This document shows, piece by piece, positions 1 through 11,836 of a stretch of 64,000 bases of DNA (the first letter of the stretch is position 1; every line of letters begins with the position of its first letter). The notes below the pieces were generated by a model, which did not search any database, had not been told where the DNA came from, and worked only from the letters and a program-made list of their open reading frames with translations. A program made the translations under genes and the position numbers. The stretch lies in NCBI RefSeq assembly GCF_016097555.1, contig NC_054702.1, positions 103,492,973 through 103,556,972 of the forward strand, read 5' to 3'. The stretch comes from Gigantopelta aegis. Its lineage: Eukaryota; Mollusca; Gastropoda; Neomphalida; Peltospiridae.

Positions 1-176
1 AACAAAATTGTCTGGATCTCATTGAATGGTTTTAGGGTAAGAGAATCTTTCCAACAATCTACTTATTATCCACAGTTATCATTTGGAGCTTATCAGATGG
101 TGGTGGGGTAAGAGAATCTTTTTGTGACATCTACTTATCCACAATTATGGATCCATCACCAATTAAACAGTCATAA

Positions 177-431
177 AGTTTGTTTTGTTTAATCACTAGT
201 GCACATTAATTTTATTAACCATAGGTTATTGTATGTCAAACATTTGGTAATTTTAACATAGTCTTAGAGAGGAAACCCGCTAGATTTTTTCATTAGTAGC
301 AAGAATTCTTTGATATGCACCATCCCACAAACAGAATAGTACATACCATGGCCTTTGATATACCAGTCGTGCACTGGATGGAACGAGAGATAGTCCAATG
401 AGCACCGACAGGGCTTTGTCCTGCCCCATAC
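177..431 (-). mobile_element. SINE-B copy, diverged
   Basis: Reads in reverse as the common SINE of this window (called SINE-B here). It begins with the 3' tail (TTTGTTTTGTTTAA, then 'CACTAGTGCACATTAAT'), continues through the body words 'GAGGAAACCCGCTAGA', 'ATATGCACCATCCCACA' and 'ACCATGGCCTTTGATATACC', and ends with a degraded tRNA-like head (CCTGCCCCATAC). Diverged from the better copies at 59643 and 6541, so probably old. No clear target-site duplication. Confidence 0.8.
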
Positions 432-730
432 AAATTAAAAAACAAAACATAAAACATGTACTCTGTGTGTGAGCTTTTTAAGAATTATCTATACTGTGCA
501 GTATCGTATTATATTGGGGCAAATCCACCCCACCATAATAAATCTGACGAACATGGATTACTTCCCTTGGACGTTGAAGACTGGTTAAATAAATTTATCA
601 AACTATCTAGTTAATAGCCGTACTGCGAAAGGCATTTACCGTACATCGAACTTTAGTTTCCAACATTATTCTTAATTCAGTCGAATGATTCCAAATGTTT
701 TCAAATTGTTGGCTTGGATGATCTTAAATG

Positions 731-1544
731 TTTCTTGCTTATATGCATGTATATATTTATATTATATTATATAATTCATTGAACTTGAGTTTATGCTACT
801 CAACATTATCTGCTAACAGGTCCTGAATTCAGAACGAGATACGTAATGAATGATTCCAATAGGATGTTTATTTCAAACGAAACAGGTGGGACTATAACTA
901 GAAAACCACTGTGGATGGCTTGGATGATCGTTAAATGTTTTCTTAGCTTATATGCAGCCATTGATCATTGTGACACGTAGTTAGTCACTGACACAGGAAA
1001 CACGTATCCTGGATTTTTTTCAGTAACAGCAAGGCATGTTTCTTGCTTATAAGCATGTTTCTTGCTTATATGCATGTATATATTTATATTATATTATATA
1101 ATTCATTGTAATTGTTATTGACCTCCTGAAGGCTTAATATGCTACTCATTTTTTTTACTCCTTCGTGGACACGAGATCTGCTAACAGGTCCTGATTTTAA
1201 TTAGATTAAGAATTAGACTATTCGAACGAGATACGTAATGCTAGCCTTCGTCAGCTGTTCCAATAGGATTCCAACATTTTATTTCACCAGCCACGAAACA
1301 GGTGGGACTATAACTAGAAAACCACTGTGGATACTCTTAAAACGACTCCATTATCGATAACATATATGTCAAGTTTTGGGGATGAAGTTACGTTTGTTTT
1401 GTTCAACAATATTAGTAGGAAACATTGCTTTATTAGTCATTGGCTATTGGATGTCAGCCATTGATCATTGTGACACGTAGTCAGTAGTCACTGACACAGG
1501 AAACACGTATACTGGATATTTTTTCAGTAACAGCAAGGCATGTT
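731..1544. repeat. Imperfect tandem duplication (about 310 and 490 bp)
   Basis: Five blocks occur twice in the same order. They are an AT-rich block (731-780 and 1057-1106), CTGCTAACAGGTCCTGA (811 and 1180), GAACGAGATACGTAATG (832 and 1224), a 39-base block containing AACAGGTGGGACTATAAC (879 and 1293), and a SINE-derived block with GATCATTGTGACACGTAG (955 and 1455). The left copy is shorter because sequence between the blocks is missing. The last block is part of the SINE at 1398-1721, so the duplication happened after that SINE inserted. Confidence 0.75.
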
Positions 1545-1721
1545 TTATAAGCACTTTTCCATAGACACGTCAAACCATACCACGGCCTTTGGATATACCA
1601 GTCAAGAGGAACTGGTTGGTACGGTGGAAGTTCAGTTGGAGAATAGGTCCACCTAGGGAGTACGATTCTTCATCAGAATCATCTCAGGCGAACGCTCTAC
1701 CGACTGAGCTAGATCCCGCCC
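1398..1721 (-). mobile_element. SINE-B copy, partial
   Basis: Minus-strand SINE-B. Tail and body words are visible (ATTGGCTATTGGATGTCAG, ACCACGGCCTTTGGATATACC). The tRNA-like head survives as 'CGAACGCTCTACCGACTGAGC' trimmed of its first base, followed by TAGATCCCGCCC. The stretch between body and head (1610-1680) does not match the other copies. It is partly copied into the tandem duplication to its left. Confidence 0.75.
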
Positions 1722-1830
1722 AAATCTGGAGATCAGTATCTATCTGTGATATTTGTGTTTTTGTACAGTTCTTTACACTGTTTTTGTTGAATTTTTATAT
1801 TGATGTTGATCATCACTTTATTTGTTTGCA

Positions 1831-1911
1831 TTACCATAGTTTGACACCCAATAGCCGATGTATTTTTCGTGCTGGGGTGTCGTTAAACATTCATTCATTC
1901 ATTCATTCATT
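1831..1911 (+). mobile_element. SINE 3' tail with (ATTC)n end
   Basis: Only the 3' end of a SINE is left. It shows 'GACACCCAATAGCCGATG', then TTTTTCGTGCTGGGGTGTCG, TTAAACATTC and a simple ATTC tail. The same tail type occurs at 3589-3655, 4108-4148 and 63441-63502, so a second tail class (CTGGGGTGTCG) exists beside the CTAGTGGTGTCG class of SINE-B. Confidence 0.7.
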
Positions 1912-2514
1912 CGATTACTCAACGATTTTTTATTTTTTTTATGCATATGAATCGGAATTTGAAATGTGTTTAAATCAAACCAAAGGAATAAAACTAAAAA
2001 GTTCAGTTTTAGTTTCCGCTATCTCATATTACTAAATAACCGCAGATAAATATGTTACTACTGATTTACACGGCCCGTCTGACCAATGTTTGGCCTAATA
2101 TTTAATTTTTTTTCAAAACCCACACACAGAAAAAACACCATAAACAATTGGGGGAAATCCCCCAAAACAAAGCAATACAAACCAAAACAAACCAATAATG
2201 CATGGTGTCGTTACTCGTGCTCTAAATATAATATCACATAATTAGTTTCAAAATGTCCCCCTAAAAACATCTAGTTAAGAAATATCGTGTTTCAAAATGT
2301 CCCCCAAAAAGCATCTAGTTAAGACAAATATAGGTGGGAGCATTGTGTCACATCTTCCACCCGTAGTGGAGTCGAAATAAGCCTTACTTATAATTTACAC
2401 ATAGAAATAAAAATAAAAGAAACTACTGAAGTCATATTAATTTTATATCTCGAGTTATGCAAAAAACTTTTTTTTTTAATCGACACTCGGTAGTGTATTT
2501 TATTGTGTGTTAAA

Positions 2515-2870
2515 CCGGCCTCGGTAGCGTTGTGGCAGGCCATCGGTCTACAGGCTGGTAGGTACTGGGTTCGGATCCCAGTCGAGGCATGGAATTTTTA
2601 ATCCAGATACCGACTCCAAACCCTGAGTGAGTGCTCTGCAAGGCTCAGTGGGTAGGTGTAACTGGTTCAACAAAGGCCATGGTTTGTGCTATCCTGCCTG
2701 TGGGAAGCGCAAATAAAAGATCCCTTGCTGCCTGTCATAAAAGAGTAGCCTATGTGGCGACAGCGGGTTTCCTGTAAAAAAATCTGTGTGATCCTTAACC
2801 ATATGTCTGACGACATATAACCGTAAATAAAATGTGTTGAGTGCGTCGTTAAATAAAACACTTCTTTCTT
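2515..2870 (+). mobile_element. SINE-A, full length, with target-site duplication
   Basis: A tRNA-derived SINE. The head begins GGCCTCGGTAGCGTTGTGG (A-box region) and carries a B-box-like GGTTCGGATCCCAGTC about 55 bases in. The body then reads 'ACCGACTCCAAACCCTGAG' and 'GGTTTGTGCTATCCTGCC', and the 3' end is GTCGTTAAATAAAACACTTC. A perfect 16-bp direct repeat (TTTATTGTGTGTTAAA) flanks it at 2499-2514 and 2871-2886. Other full copies are at 50285-50694 and 62768-63164, both reversed. Mobilisation would depend on a LINE that is not visible here. Confidence 0.9.
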
Positions 2871-2886
2871 TTTATTGTGTGTTAAA

Positions 2887-3588
2887 TGCTTTAAATCTGT
2901 TTTAATGTTATATTTATATATTTTATTTGTCAAGTATTTTATATAGTTGTCATATAAGTGAGGTTAGACTTTAATAAAAAAATTGTTTATCTACAAGTCT
3001 GTCCGGCTGTGTTCCATACTAAGCTATGTGACAAAAGGGTTTCTAATTCCGATTAATAAGTACAGGGATTAATAAGTACAGGGCAACAAATCGGCAAGTA
3101 AGAGTTACACTTGGTTCCCATGCTGGAGATATCGATATGTTGATTTATTTAAACTTAATTATTTTATTTAAATTGCATAATACGAAAACTATTGAGTAGG
3201 CTAGGTGCTATTAGGACAGTGAGATGAACGAATTATACTTGCCCGTCGGAGTATTAAGGGGTGGGGCATAATACTCGTCTAGTTAATCGGTATCAATGTA
3301 TATATGAAAATAAAATATGTATATATGTATATATAATAATGTATATGTATCTGCGTGCATGCGTGCATGCGTGCATGCGTGCGTGTGTGTGTAATTTTGT
3401 AACCCTAGTGTTACTGGTGTTGTTGTACATGTCCTCTGTGTCATAATGTTCTGAATGGAACTCCTTGTTAAATTAATCATTTCTAATATTAGTAGTACGT
3501 ACAATGGGCAAAGGCCACTGCAGTGCGATAAAATATCTTCTGTTTCTTGGAACAATAGTGTGACGTCACAGGTGTGTATTGATAATGA
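2887..3588. other. AT-rich stretch, no gene seen
   Basis: Nothing coding is recognisable. It holds a short GTGCATGC/GTGCGTGT simple repeat near 3352-3392. The open frames here are short and low in complexity. Confidence 0.5.
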
Positions 3589-3655
3589 GGAATGAATGAA
3601 TGAATGTTTGTTTAACGACACCCCAGCACAAAAATACATATATCCTCGGAAAATA
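3589..3655 (-). mobile_element. SINE 3' tail fragment
   Basis: Reverse copy of the GGGGTGTCGTTAAACA tail followed by an (ATTC)n end, seen on the plus strand as GAATGAATGAATG then GTTTAACGACACCCCAGC. No body remains. Confidence 0.65.
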
Positions 3656-4107
3656 ATTATATATTTATATCTTCTTTCACTTTTTAAGGTAACAAGTGCC
3701 CCCACCCCTCCCTTCTTGAGGAATAAAGTTGTTTTTCTCTCCTATTTTAGAATGATAAAGGTGTTATCTTCACTAGTAACGTCTAACAATATCATTTCAC
3801 TATTGTTTTAAAATATAAAGTTACACTTATTATTGTATATACATGTTATAAAAGGAAATACTTCAACATTTACAGATAGGCTATATTTTTCTTTCACAGT
3901 CAGTCAATAAAAGGAGTAGGCTATTAATTTTCATATAATAATATTTGACGTTTGCATTTATTTTACATCATAAATGTATTTTTATATGGGTTTTTTATAG
4001 AGATTTTAAACAACATTAAGGCACAAACGTTTTCTACACATACGTTATTTAAAACCTAATGAAGACATTAGTGTCCATTATGATATGAAAAGCCATCCAA
4101 ATGAAAC

Positions 4108-4148
4108 TAAATGAATGAATGTTTAATGACACCCCCAGCACAAAGGGG
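4108..4148 (-). mobile_element. SINE 3' tail fragment
   Basis: A shorter remnant of the same tail class (ATGAATGAATGTTTAATGAC, then ACCCCCAGCACAAAG). Confidence 0.55.
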
Positions 4149-4396
4149 GAAACTGGTGCAATACCTACTTTAGACCTTAACCGTGTGTTATGTTAATATG
4201 TTACCGTCCACACGGTTGACATTTAAAGACTACCCTCGCACCGTGTCCTACTCATAAGACAAGAAACCTGGCACGATAGCTCTTAAACAGTCCATACGTT
4301 ATTATACTGGAATACGATTTACAAAATAATTGTTTTAATTTTAAAAAATAAAATTCGAAATCCTTTTTACTTTCAAGTTCTGTATCTATTTTTATA

Positions 4397-5705
4397 TACT
4401 ACTCAAAAGAATTTAAGGGTCAGACGATATTATCGACATTATTTTCTGGATGTCAATTATATTAGCTAGACCATATTGTCACGCAGGGTATTGTTCCATT
4501 TCGACGAAAGTGGGTCTAAGCAACCCATAAATGAATTAAAATCCACTGTCATTGACACTGTCGACTAGTTCTAATGGCGAAAACATGCTTACATTTGCAC
4601 GTAAATTAGGGCGAAAGCGAAAGGTCTGCTAAGTGCCCATAACTTGCTTTTTCACAAAGCGCTTCATTTGCACGCTTTGCACGTGTATTCCATGTTCCCA
4701 ATGCTGAATTTCCGTATAATTGGAGCTTGCGTTCGTGTATGGTGCACACTCCAAATTCGACAATGGTACGACTTCAACTGACTATCGAAGATCGAGGAAG
4801 GGCTATTGCTTGGCTTCAGGATGGCAATACGCAAAGAAATGTTGCTCTGAGACTTGGTGTCAGTCAGAGTGTCGTTGGCCGACTGTGGCAACGGTACCAA
4901 GCAACGAATTCTGTTCGAAATCGTCCACTGTCGGGAAGACCCCGAAGCACTACAAATAGAGAGGACCGCTACATCACCAATATGGCTCTACGTCAACGCA
5001 CAACCACTGCACGCCGATTACGTGACAATCTGCGGACTGCGACTGGAACTCGAGTGTCTGATCAAACCATACGCAATCGTCTGAGAGCCAATAATCTACG
5101 CTGCCGTCGCCAGGATGTTCGACCACCACTCCTACCACGTCACAGAACGGCCAGACGTCACTGGTGCACGCTTCATCTGCGGTGGCAACGTGTTCATTGG
5201 GGTCGAGTGATGTTCACTGGTAACGGACTTTCTCAGACAACAAGGTATCGCCAGGATGGATTGGCCAGCATATTCGCCTGACTTGGCCCCAATAGAGAAC
5301 CCCAGGGACGAATTAGGCAGGAGAGTTCGGGATAACCATGCCCCTCCGGCCAACCTTCATGATCTGGGTCAACTTCTTATGGCAGAGTGGCAGGCCATTC
5401 CCCAAGAGTTCTTCAGACGTCTGATCAACAGCATGAGGCAACGATGTGTCGAGTGTATTCGCGCCAGGGGTGGATTCACACACTATTAAACGAATGTTCT
5501 AATGTGTAAAATCCATGTTTGACAACCTTCAACTTTGACAGCATGTCATGTGACTTTCTTGTATACAGTGACGTTTATTTGTGTGTATTTTTTGTAAATA
5601 TGGAACAATAAATAAATTTGTTGGTGTAGTTTACATCATCAATCTAATACACTCTGAAAGTTATTAGGTTATAAATTTTTTACCCTTAAATTCTTTTGAG
5701 TAGTA
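4397..5705 (+). mobile_element. Tc1-like DNA transposon with internal deletion
   Basis: Terminal inverted repeats of about 24 bp (TACTACTCAAAAGAATTTAA... at the left, its reverse complement at 5682-5705) are flanked by TA on both sides, as expected of Tc1/mariner insertion. The element is about 1.3 kb and encloses a broken transposase at 4763-5489. Both ends look intact, so it might still be moved by a related transposase supplied from elsewhere, but it cannot make its own. Confidence 0.9.
4763..5489 (+). pseudogene. Tc1-like transposase, deleted in the catalytic core
   Basis: The start MVRLQLTIEDRG is typical of the family. Residues 1-60 hold the paired-type DNA-binding region (helix-turn-helix VALRLGVSQSVVGRLW), followed by the GRPR-type linker SGRPRSTT and a second helix-turn-helix (RVSDQTIRNRLR). 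After HWGRVMFT the sequence jumps near 5219 to a different frame that continues VTDFLRQQGIARMDW and YSPDLAPIEN. About 100 codons are missing, including the first two catalytic aspartates of the DDE triad; the third acidic residue (E of PIEN) is kept. The last part ends ARGGFTHY, a normal C-terminus. The coding potential before 4763 is not needed, because the family starts here. Confidence 0.9.
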
Positions 5706-6540
5706 TATATATAGATTAAAACACTTTAACGAGATTCGAACTTGCTGTACTGATTCACCCTGGCGTTCCGTAAGAAAAACAAAATTAATACTAAATTAAT
5801 CGTAGTTAAGATCAATATTGTCAAACGCTCGGTTCGAATGCAGTGTAATACCTAGTATTCAGCAATTAATGAATTGCAACAGAGTTTGCGATGCACTTTA
5901 GACCAAGCAATCCATCAGCAGAAACCCGGCAAAATTATATACATTTTTAAACGTAGGCTATAAGATTACTTCATGTCTCAACCATGACATTTTGCCATTT
6001 CAAAACAGCCTAATTAACAAGTCACATGATAGCTAACAACAGTTTCTGTTATTTCAAGTGAGATGAGATTTTATATTAAAGAAATGAAGGATGAAAAATG
6101 GCCATTTGAGTTTGTTACCATTATAAGATTTTTTCAACAAATAAAATTTTGTAACGACTTAAACCACATACTAAATAGTGGTTTAATTAAAATATCAATG
6201 TCTGTTTATTCAGTGTGTTTCTGATTCTCCACTAGCCATACTACTGTCACGGTTGATTATATTACATGTATATTGTTTGTACCAGTACGCAAATGCTTAC
6301 GGTAATAAAGAATTGAAATTGATAGTCCTTATGTTTGTCAGTAACCGAAACTGGACTTGGTCTCCCAATAATTTCGTACGTACGAAAAACATATATGGGG
6401 AAACAAGAAGTTTGACCTAGTACAAACATTAGGACAATGAGAAACCATTATATATGCAGTCACTGGTATTTTATACAGATAAAATGTTTAATATGTAATT
6501 ATAGTTATTAAAAAGTTTGTTTTAGTCTTCATGTCTTTAA
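5706..6540. other. No gene or clear repeat seen
   Basis: AT-rich unique-looking sequence without convincing open frames, splice-site pairs or repeat words shared with the rest of the window. Confidence 0.45.
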
Positions 6541-6842
6541 GGGGGCGGGACGTAGACCAAAGGTAAAGACCTCGCGTGCTGCGCAGTCGGTCTAGGATCG
6601 ATACCCGTCGGTGGGCCCATTGGGATATTTCACGGGCCATCCACTGCATCATGACAGGTATATCAAAGGCTGTGGTATGTTCTATCCTGTTTGTGGGATG
6701 CTGCATATAAAAGATCTTTTGCTGCTAATGGAAAACTTAGCGGGTTTACTCTCTAAGACTGTCAAAATTACCAAATATTTGACGTCCAATAGCCGATGAT
6801 TAATAAATCAATATGCTCTAGTGGTGTTACTAAACAAAACAA
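6541..6842 (+). mobile_element. SINE-B, nearly full length
   Basis: The head GGGGCGGGACGTAG is followed by 'GTCGGTCTAGGATCGATACC' (B-box region), CGTCGGTGGGCCCATTGGG, the body words GTATATCAAAGGCTGTGG and GCATATAAAAGATCTTTTG, and the tail CAATAGCCGATGATTAATAA to TAAACAAAACAAGC. The A-box region is changed relative to the copy at 59643. No convincing target-site duplication was found. Confidence 0.85.
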
Positions 6843-7229
6843 GCTTCTTTTTAAATGTTTTTCATGTTTTTCTTTCTCAGTATGTGGCTAGATATTATTT
6901 TTACATTTCTATTAACTTACCGCTGACAGGTGTTCAGGTGAATTCCATCAACCTAGGTGTTGTTTGTTTTTGTTTTCTGGGTCGAAGGTTTGTTTTGCTA
7001 CAATTGAAAGACTTATCAACGATCCACTGCTACGTATATCTCCAAGCAAACAAACACTTTTATATATTTGGACATTTTTATTTAGTTTTATCATGTAAAA
7101 TACACACAATACACAAACGAACAAACAAGACAAATATTTCGTTCTTATTTAAAATATAAATGTTCAATAAATAGACGAGTTTACACATACACAATTCAAT
7201 CACGTCTCCCCTAGTCTCTCTCTAGACCC

Positions 7230-7262
<33 letters not shown>

Positions 7263-8357
7263 CCTGTCTGTCTCTCTCTTTCAAATTTTGGACATCTAAA
7301 TAAGTCATTCTTATTTTGACATCTGGTAACAATTTCACTTATGAATTTATACATGTATTCCAAAACAAAGTTCTCCATTTCAAACGGTACCAGAAAGTAA
7401 AACAACGTGATATGGGTGGAACATTCGAACGTAATAATTTTACGTTTATTACCTATTTGGTCACAATACAACAAAGGAAATGAAAACTGATACGCAAGTA
7501 ATTATATTGTGCATGTGTTCAAAAGAGCATCAAAAAAAACCCTATGGGGTATCTCTGGCGAGTTCCAACTGACGATCCAGTGCACTGATGCAGCACATCT
7601 CAGGGTTTAGTGAGCATATGAAACCGAACGAGAAGAAGAAGAATATTAATAATTCTCCTCTCCACAGTATTGTTTAGAAACCAGTTTCATGTGTTACTAT
7701 TCTTATACAGTTCGACACGACCCAAATTATAAAATTTGCAGCAGGAAACCCAGTGCGAACATTTGGACTATAAAGGCAATACGCCATTCTAAAATGTCAC
7801 TTACTATTACGGACGTATTGCTGAGACGTAAGCAACCTGAATGGGCAATTTGTTTTGATTTGTGTCCGACCAGTAATGGCGCATTGTTCTGTCTGTAAAA
7901 ATAATTAACAACGAGTGCCTAACCGCGCACGAATATGTCAAACGGTTTCCTGGAGTAAGCTTGGGTTCCCCCGTGCACTGTGACCAAACGTCACAGCAAC
8001 CGCTTCACGCCGGCGCCAAGAAAACACTGGCACTGACACCAATTTCCGTTACGCCGTCAGTTCTCCAAGACTGGTCTTATTATTTTCCTGAAAGTTTTAG
8101 CAGGTTTTATCGATTTGAAAATTGATTCCATTGCTGAAGGTTTTCAGAGCGGTTTTCAGAGCGGTTTCCAGTGTACGGCATCGTTGGTTGCTGCGTCCAG
8201 CCCCGATGAGTCATCAAGACGCGCGGACACTCAAACGACGTGACATTGCATAGATGTTGGTAATGGGTGCTCCAAACACAGTGGCAGACAACACGCGGAA
8301 TAAAGTACTGCCTCCAGATATTCCGATGAGCACAGGACTAAACTAAAAGAAAATCAA
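6843..8357. other. Unassigned stretch with one microsatellite
   Basis: Contains a poly-C/(TC)n tract at 7227-7275. A GC-richer part near 7920-8340 has no assignable gene. One minus-strand frame there (about 8344-8222) reads VLIGISGGSTLFRVLSATVF and on, which looks protein-like but matches no family I recognise. Confidence 0.4.
7227..7275. repeat. Poly-C / (TC)n microsatellite
   Basis: Fourteen C followed by about eleven TC units, then a decayed TCTG/TC part. Confidence 0.9.
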
Positions 8358-8600
8358 TTAGCTACCAGCCTAGGTAGGGTATTGGCTAAGCCATCGGCCT
8401 TAAGACTGGTAGTTACTGGGTTCACACCCCGGTTCCGGATCCCACCCGGAATTAGTTTTAACGGCTTAATGGAGGACCGGTATCACTAACCACTAATGAC
8501 TGTCGTGAAGAGAGCGCCCAGATAGCAGAAGTGTATGCCCTTGGCAGCGTGCTTGAACATTAATAGGAAAAACGTATAAAAATGAAATGAATGAATGAAA
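8358..8600 (+). mobile_element. SINE-C (tRNA-derived), (ATGA)n tail
   Basis: The head reads TAGGTAGGGTATTGGCTAAG, then CTTAAGACTGGTAGTTACTGG and a B-box-like GGTTCACACCCC (written here in parts). The body ends GCCCTTGGCAGCGTGCTTGA, and the tail is ATGAAATGAATGAATGAAA. A related, more diverged copy is at 18505-18720. This body (AGATAGC...GTGTATGCCC...GCTTGAAC) is unlike SINE-A or B. Confidence 0.7.
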
Positions 8601-11600
8601 TCAATTATCAATGTTAATGGGTCTGTGAACACTTCTCCTAGATAGACTTTGCGTAGCTTGGTGTGTCTTGGAGTAGGCGTGGTGCTAAATTAAAAACAAA
8701 TGATTTGTAGACGGATTTTGAGCTGGTTTCCATGCCAGTTTAAAGTGTTTACAATATTGTAAAAACTCCCACCCAAAACAACAGCAGCCAAATATTAGAC
8801 AATGTTTTTTTCAAGTACCTTTAAAAGGTATACTTAAATAATGTTCCTCGTTACAAATTGTGGGGTTGTTTTTAATGTTTAAAAATATAATCTTGCAGAC
8901 CACCCGTTCATGTTTATATATTAACCAGTACATTTCCGTAGGTTAAAAACTGTTATGTCATTTTAAATATTGCTATACGAATAAATAACATTTCCATTCC
9001 ACACTTTCAGTATTAATAGGTCCTCCATTAATTATCGTTTAAAATCCTGTCTTGACTTGACAAGTTATGAAGGAAATGGTAATATATGTAATTATTGCAC
9101 TGAATTTTATAGTACACGACACAAGAAATGGCGCACGAAGAGCATTGTTTTAAATCGATGATGGTGAAAATACAGCGCATATGCTTAATTATGTTTCATG
9201 TCATTGTGTCACCTAGTGTACATAGTTGGTTAGCCACTCACTGAAAATGAATTATCATCACATGGTACCACACACACGCACACGCACACTAATTAAAATT
9301 CTGTTGTCACATTCAAACAATAACACAATATAAAATATGCTATCTTTACAAACCGTGCACTTGCAATACACAGGACTGCTATTACATTCTTAACGAAACT
9401 TTTTGAGAACAGTGTTTCAGCTTCCAGCACCATCCTTGATTCATTCGCCAGTCGCAGGTTATGTTTCAGAAAATACATATATATTGTAATGAGTTATGCA
9501 ACCTGAGCATACACGTTGTTGGTCAATGGTCTTGAAGGAACATAGTGAACTGAATGGACGTCATGACTAGTGAAGTTGCAGATACATACGTACGATACAC
9601 AACAGAATCGGATCCTTTTGTCTACTTGTAAGAAACCCTCCTCCATTGCTGTGCCATGATTCTTTTTGTACGGCTACATCGCTTATTTTAGACAAAGTAT
9701 GGCCCTGATAATCTTTAAAACACAATACTCTGGGAGTTGAAGATCAAACGGATAGTCTCGTCTTATCTAATAGAAATTGCATGAAATTTACGCCAATGCT
9801 AAGACTCTCAGGTCAAGACTTTCAGTCCACACTGTTTAGCGTCAGAAGCATCAGCCCATAACTTCCGATTCCATTAGTCAACATCCTGTTTACTAGCAGT
9901 TGGTCAACATACTGTATGACCCTCAACCCCACAACTACAATCATATAGTTATTATGATCTTTATCGCAAATAACTAGAAGACTATAGTTTTGTGTAGACG
10001 TGAGCAATAGCTCAGAACATTATGTGACAGTGGTCTTGGTATTGTATCAAACAATTGATCAGTGTGCCTTACCATGCCTTACTTTACTGGGTTTGTGAGA
10101 CCACATAAGTGTATGAACGGGTCCATAGACTTGATATTATAATAATGCTTATCGCACACAAGATATTTTCAATAAAATATTAAAAACAGGCATCAATAAA
10201 GTACTCCATTTTGCATCCAATCAACATGGCGAGGTAATTACTAGACATCCTTTCATGAAGCTGTTTGATTATCTTTATTTGAAACCACAGTGGTATAATT
10301 TTAATAAAGAAGTTTTATAATAATTTGTACTAAAAACTAGCTGAATGTTTTTGTGGGGTTTATGGTTTACTTATTTATATGCATTCATCATATACCTATA
10401 GTTTTTAACAAAATGAGCCTGTATATTGTATGAATTTCTGTTGGCATGTCTACTCCGGCCATTACCGTTATTTGTCACTTCTGTCTTGCTCAAAGGATTA
10501 CATTTTCTTTGCTTTCGTCATAGGCGTACGATATTCTTCCTGCTTTCGTCATAGGGTTACGATTTGTTCTCTGCTGATGCAATGCATCACATGGCCACCC
10601 AACATCATTTAGGATCTGTTCTGCAACTGTTTCTGTTACGATGTTCCCTCTGATTGTCAAGGCTTCTCTCTGCTTACGTCACTAGAAGATCTCGCTCTCC
10701 GTGTGGTTATATATTATGAACAATATACATTTGGCAGATGTCTCTTAGCGTTCTCCTCGGAGTCGGCTTGAAAGCACCATTGGTCAGTGTGGAACGAAGG
10801 GCGCATGTCCATCCGAACTATCACAGATTTGGCATGAGGAATTTAACCTCCGTGGTATGACGTCATGGTGGTTTAACAAATAAATCTGTTTCTTTATTTC
10901 GAGATGGTTTTGCCATGCCATTTTTCAAATGCACAATTTTTCGACCTGCAATTAATAAAAAAATGTATATATATTACTACTGGGTAATATAATTATTGTA
11001 TAATATATTTTTTGTATTTTTTTTACATACTGTAATCGGATACGTATTGTTTTTCTTTTTTTCCTTCTTCACAAAACAAATGTCAATATTAATAATTACC
11101 TTACACTTAAACGTTGTTTTTAGCTTTCAACAGACATTGAGTGATTGTAGATAGCACAGGAACTCGAGTTTAAACTTTTAAAGTTTCTTTGTGTGCATGC
11201 AAATGACAAACAATTTGGACAAATTTATTTTGTAACTGAAACATCACACGTCTTGCATTCCGCGGGTAAAACAAATGATAACGAAATCAGCATATTTGGT
11301 TCTTTAAAATGTTATTAGAGTTTAAAACTGAAATAGTTATTAAATTGTTCAAGTTAAGATGGTTATTCCATTGTTTTAACTTACAAATACAAAAATAGTA
11401 TGAAATAAATAGCATAGTAAATACATTTTAAAAATTAAATTCACTCACATTAATATACAAAGCAAAATAACACAGAACATTTATCAAGAACATGAAGATA
11501 TACATTAATGTTCGAAATAGTAGGGTAACAGAAGCAATTTTCCATGCAGTCTAGAACATTACAGAGGTCCAAAAATCTAGTAACCTAATGTATTTTAATG

Positions 11601-11836
11601 ATGTCATTCTCACAGACCTCGAATTAAATCCGTTTTTCTTTTATGTAACATAATTTATTTGTGTGGGGTTAAATAAATTTACAAATGAAAGTATTAACAT
11701 AATTTTCACATACGAGTAGCTATGGCACTTGTTTTGCCTCTAGGTGGTGTGGTATTAGCGCTTTCTTAAAATTATTGAGACAATATTGTCAATTTTCGTT
11801 TATTTCACTAATGGTATAATTAGAAGAGTTACTGAC
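8601..11836. other. Probable last intron of PKDCC-like gene, no exon found
   Basis: Exon 5 ends in a donor at 11836, so this stretch should be intronic until the last exon. I looked on the minus strand for a short exon coding the expected C-terminus (a QLVFFKTGW-like segment) and did not find it. The sequence is AT-rich and otherwise featureless, with no SINE or large repeat. Confidence 0.45.

Noticed and set aside
7548-7600. Possible last PKDCC exon (DRQLELARDTP, minus strand)
   Set aside because: Chance similarity to RQL only. There is no proper AG acceptor in the right phase, and the remaining residues do not match the expected FFKTGW segment.
8222-8344. Minus-strand frame reading VLIGISGGSTLFRVLSATVF with a possible acceptor before it
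   Set aside because: Protein-like in appearance, but it does not continue the PKDCC C-terminus, two other frames are also open, and no partner exon or family was recognised.
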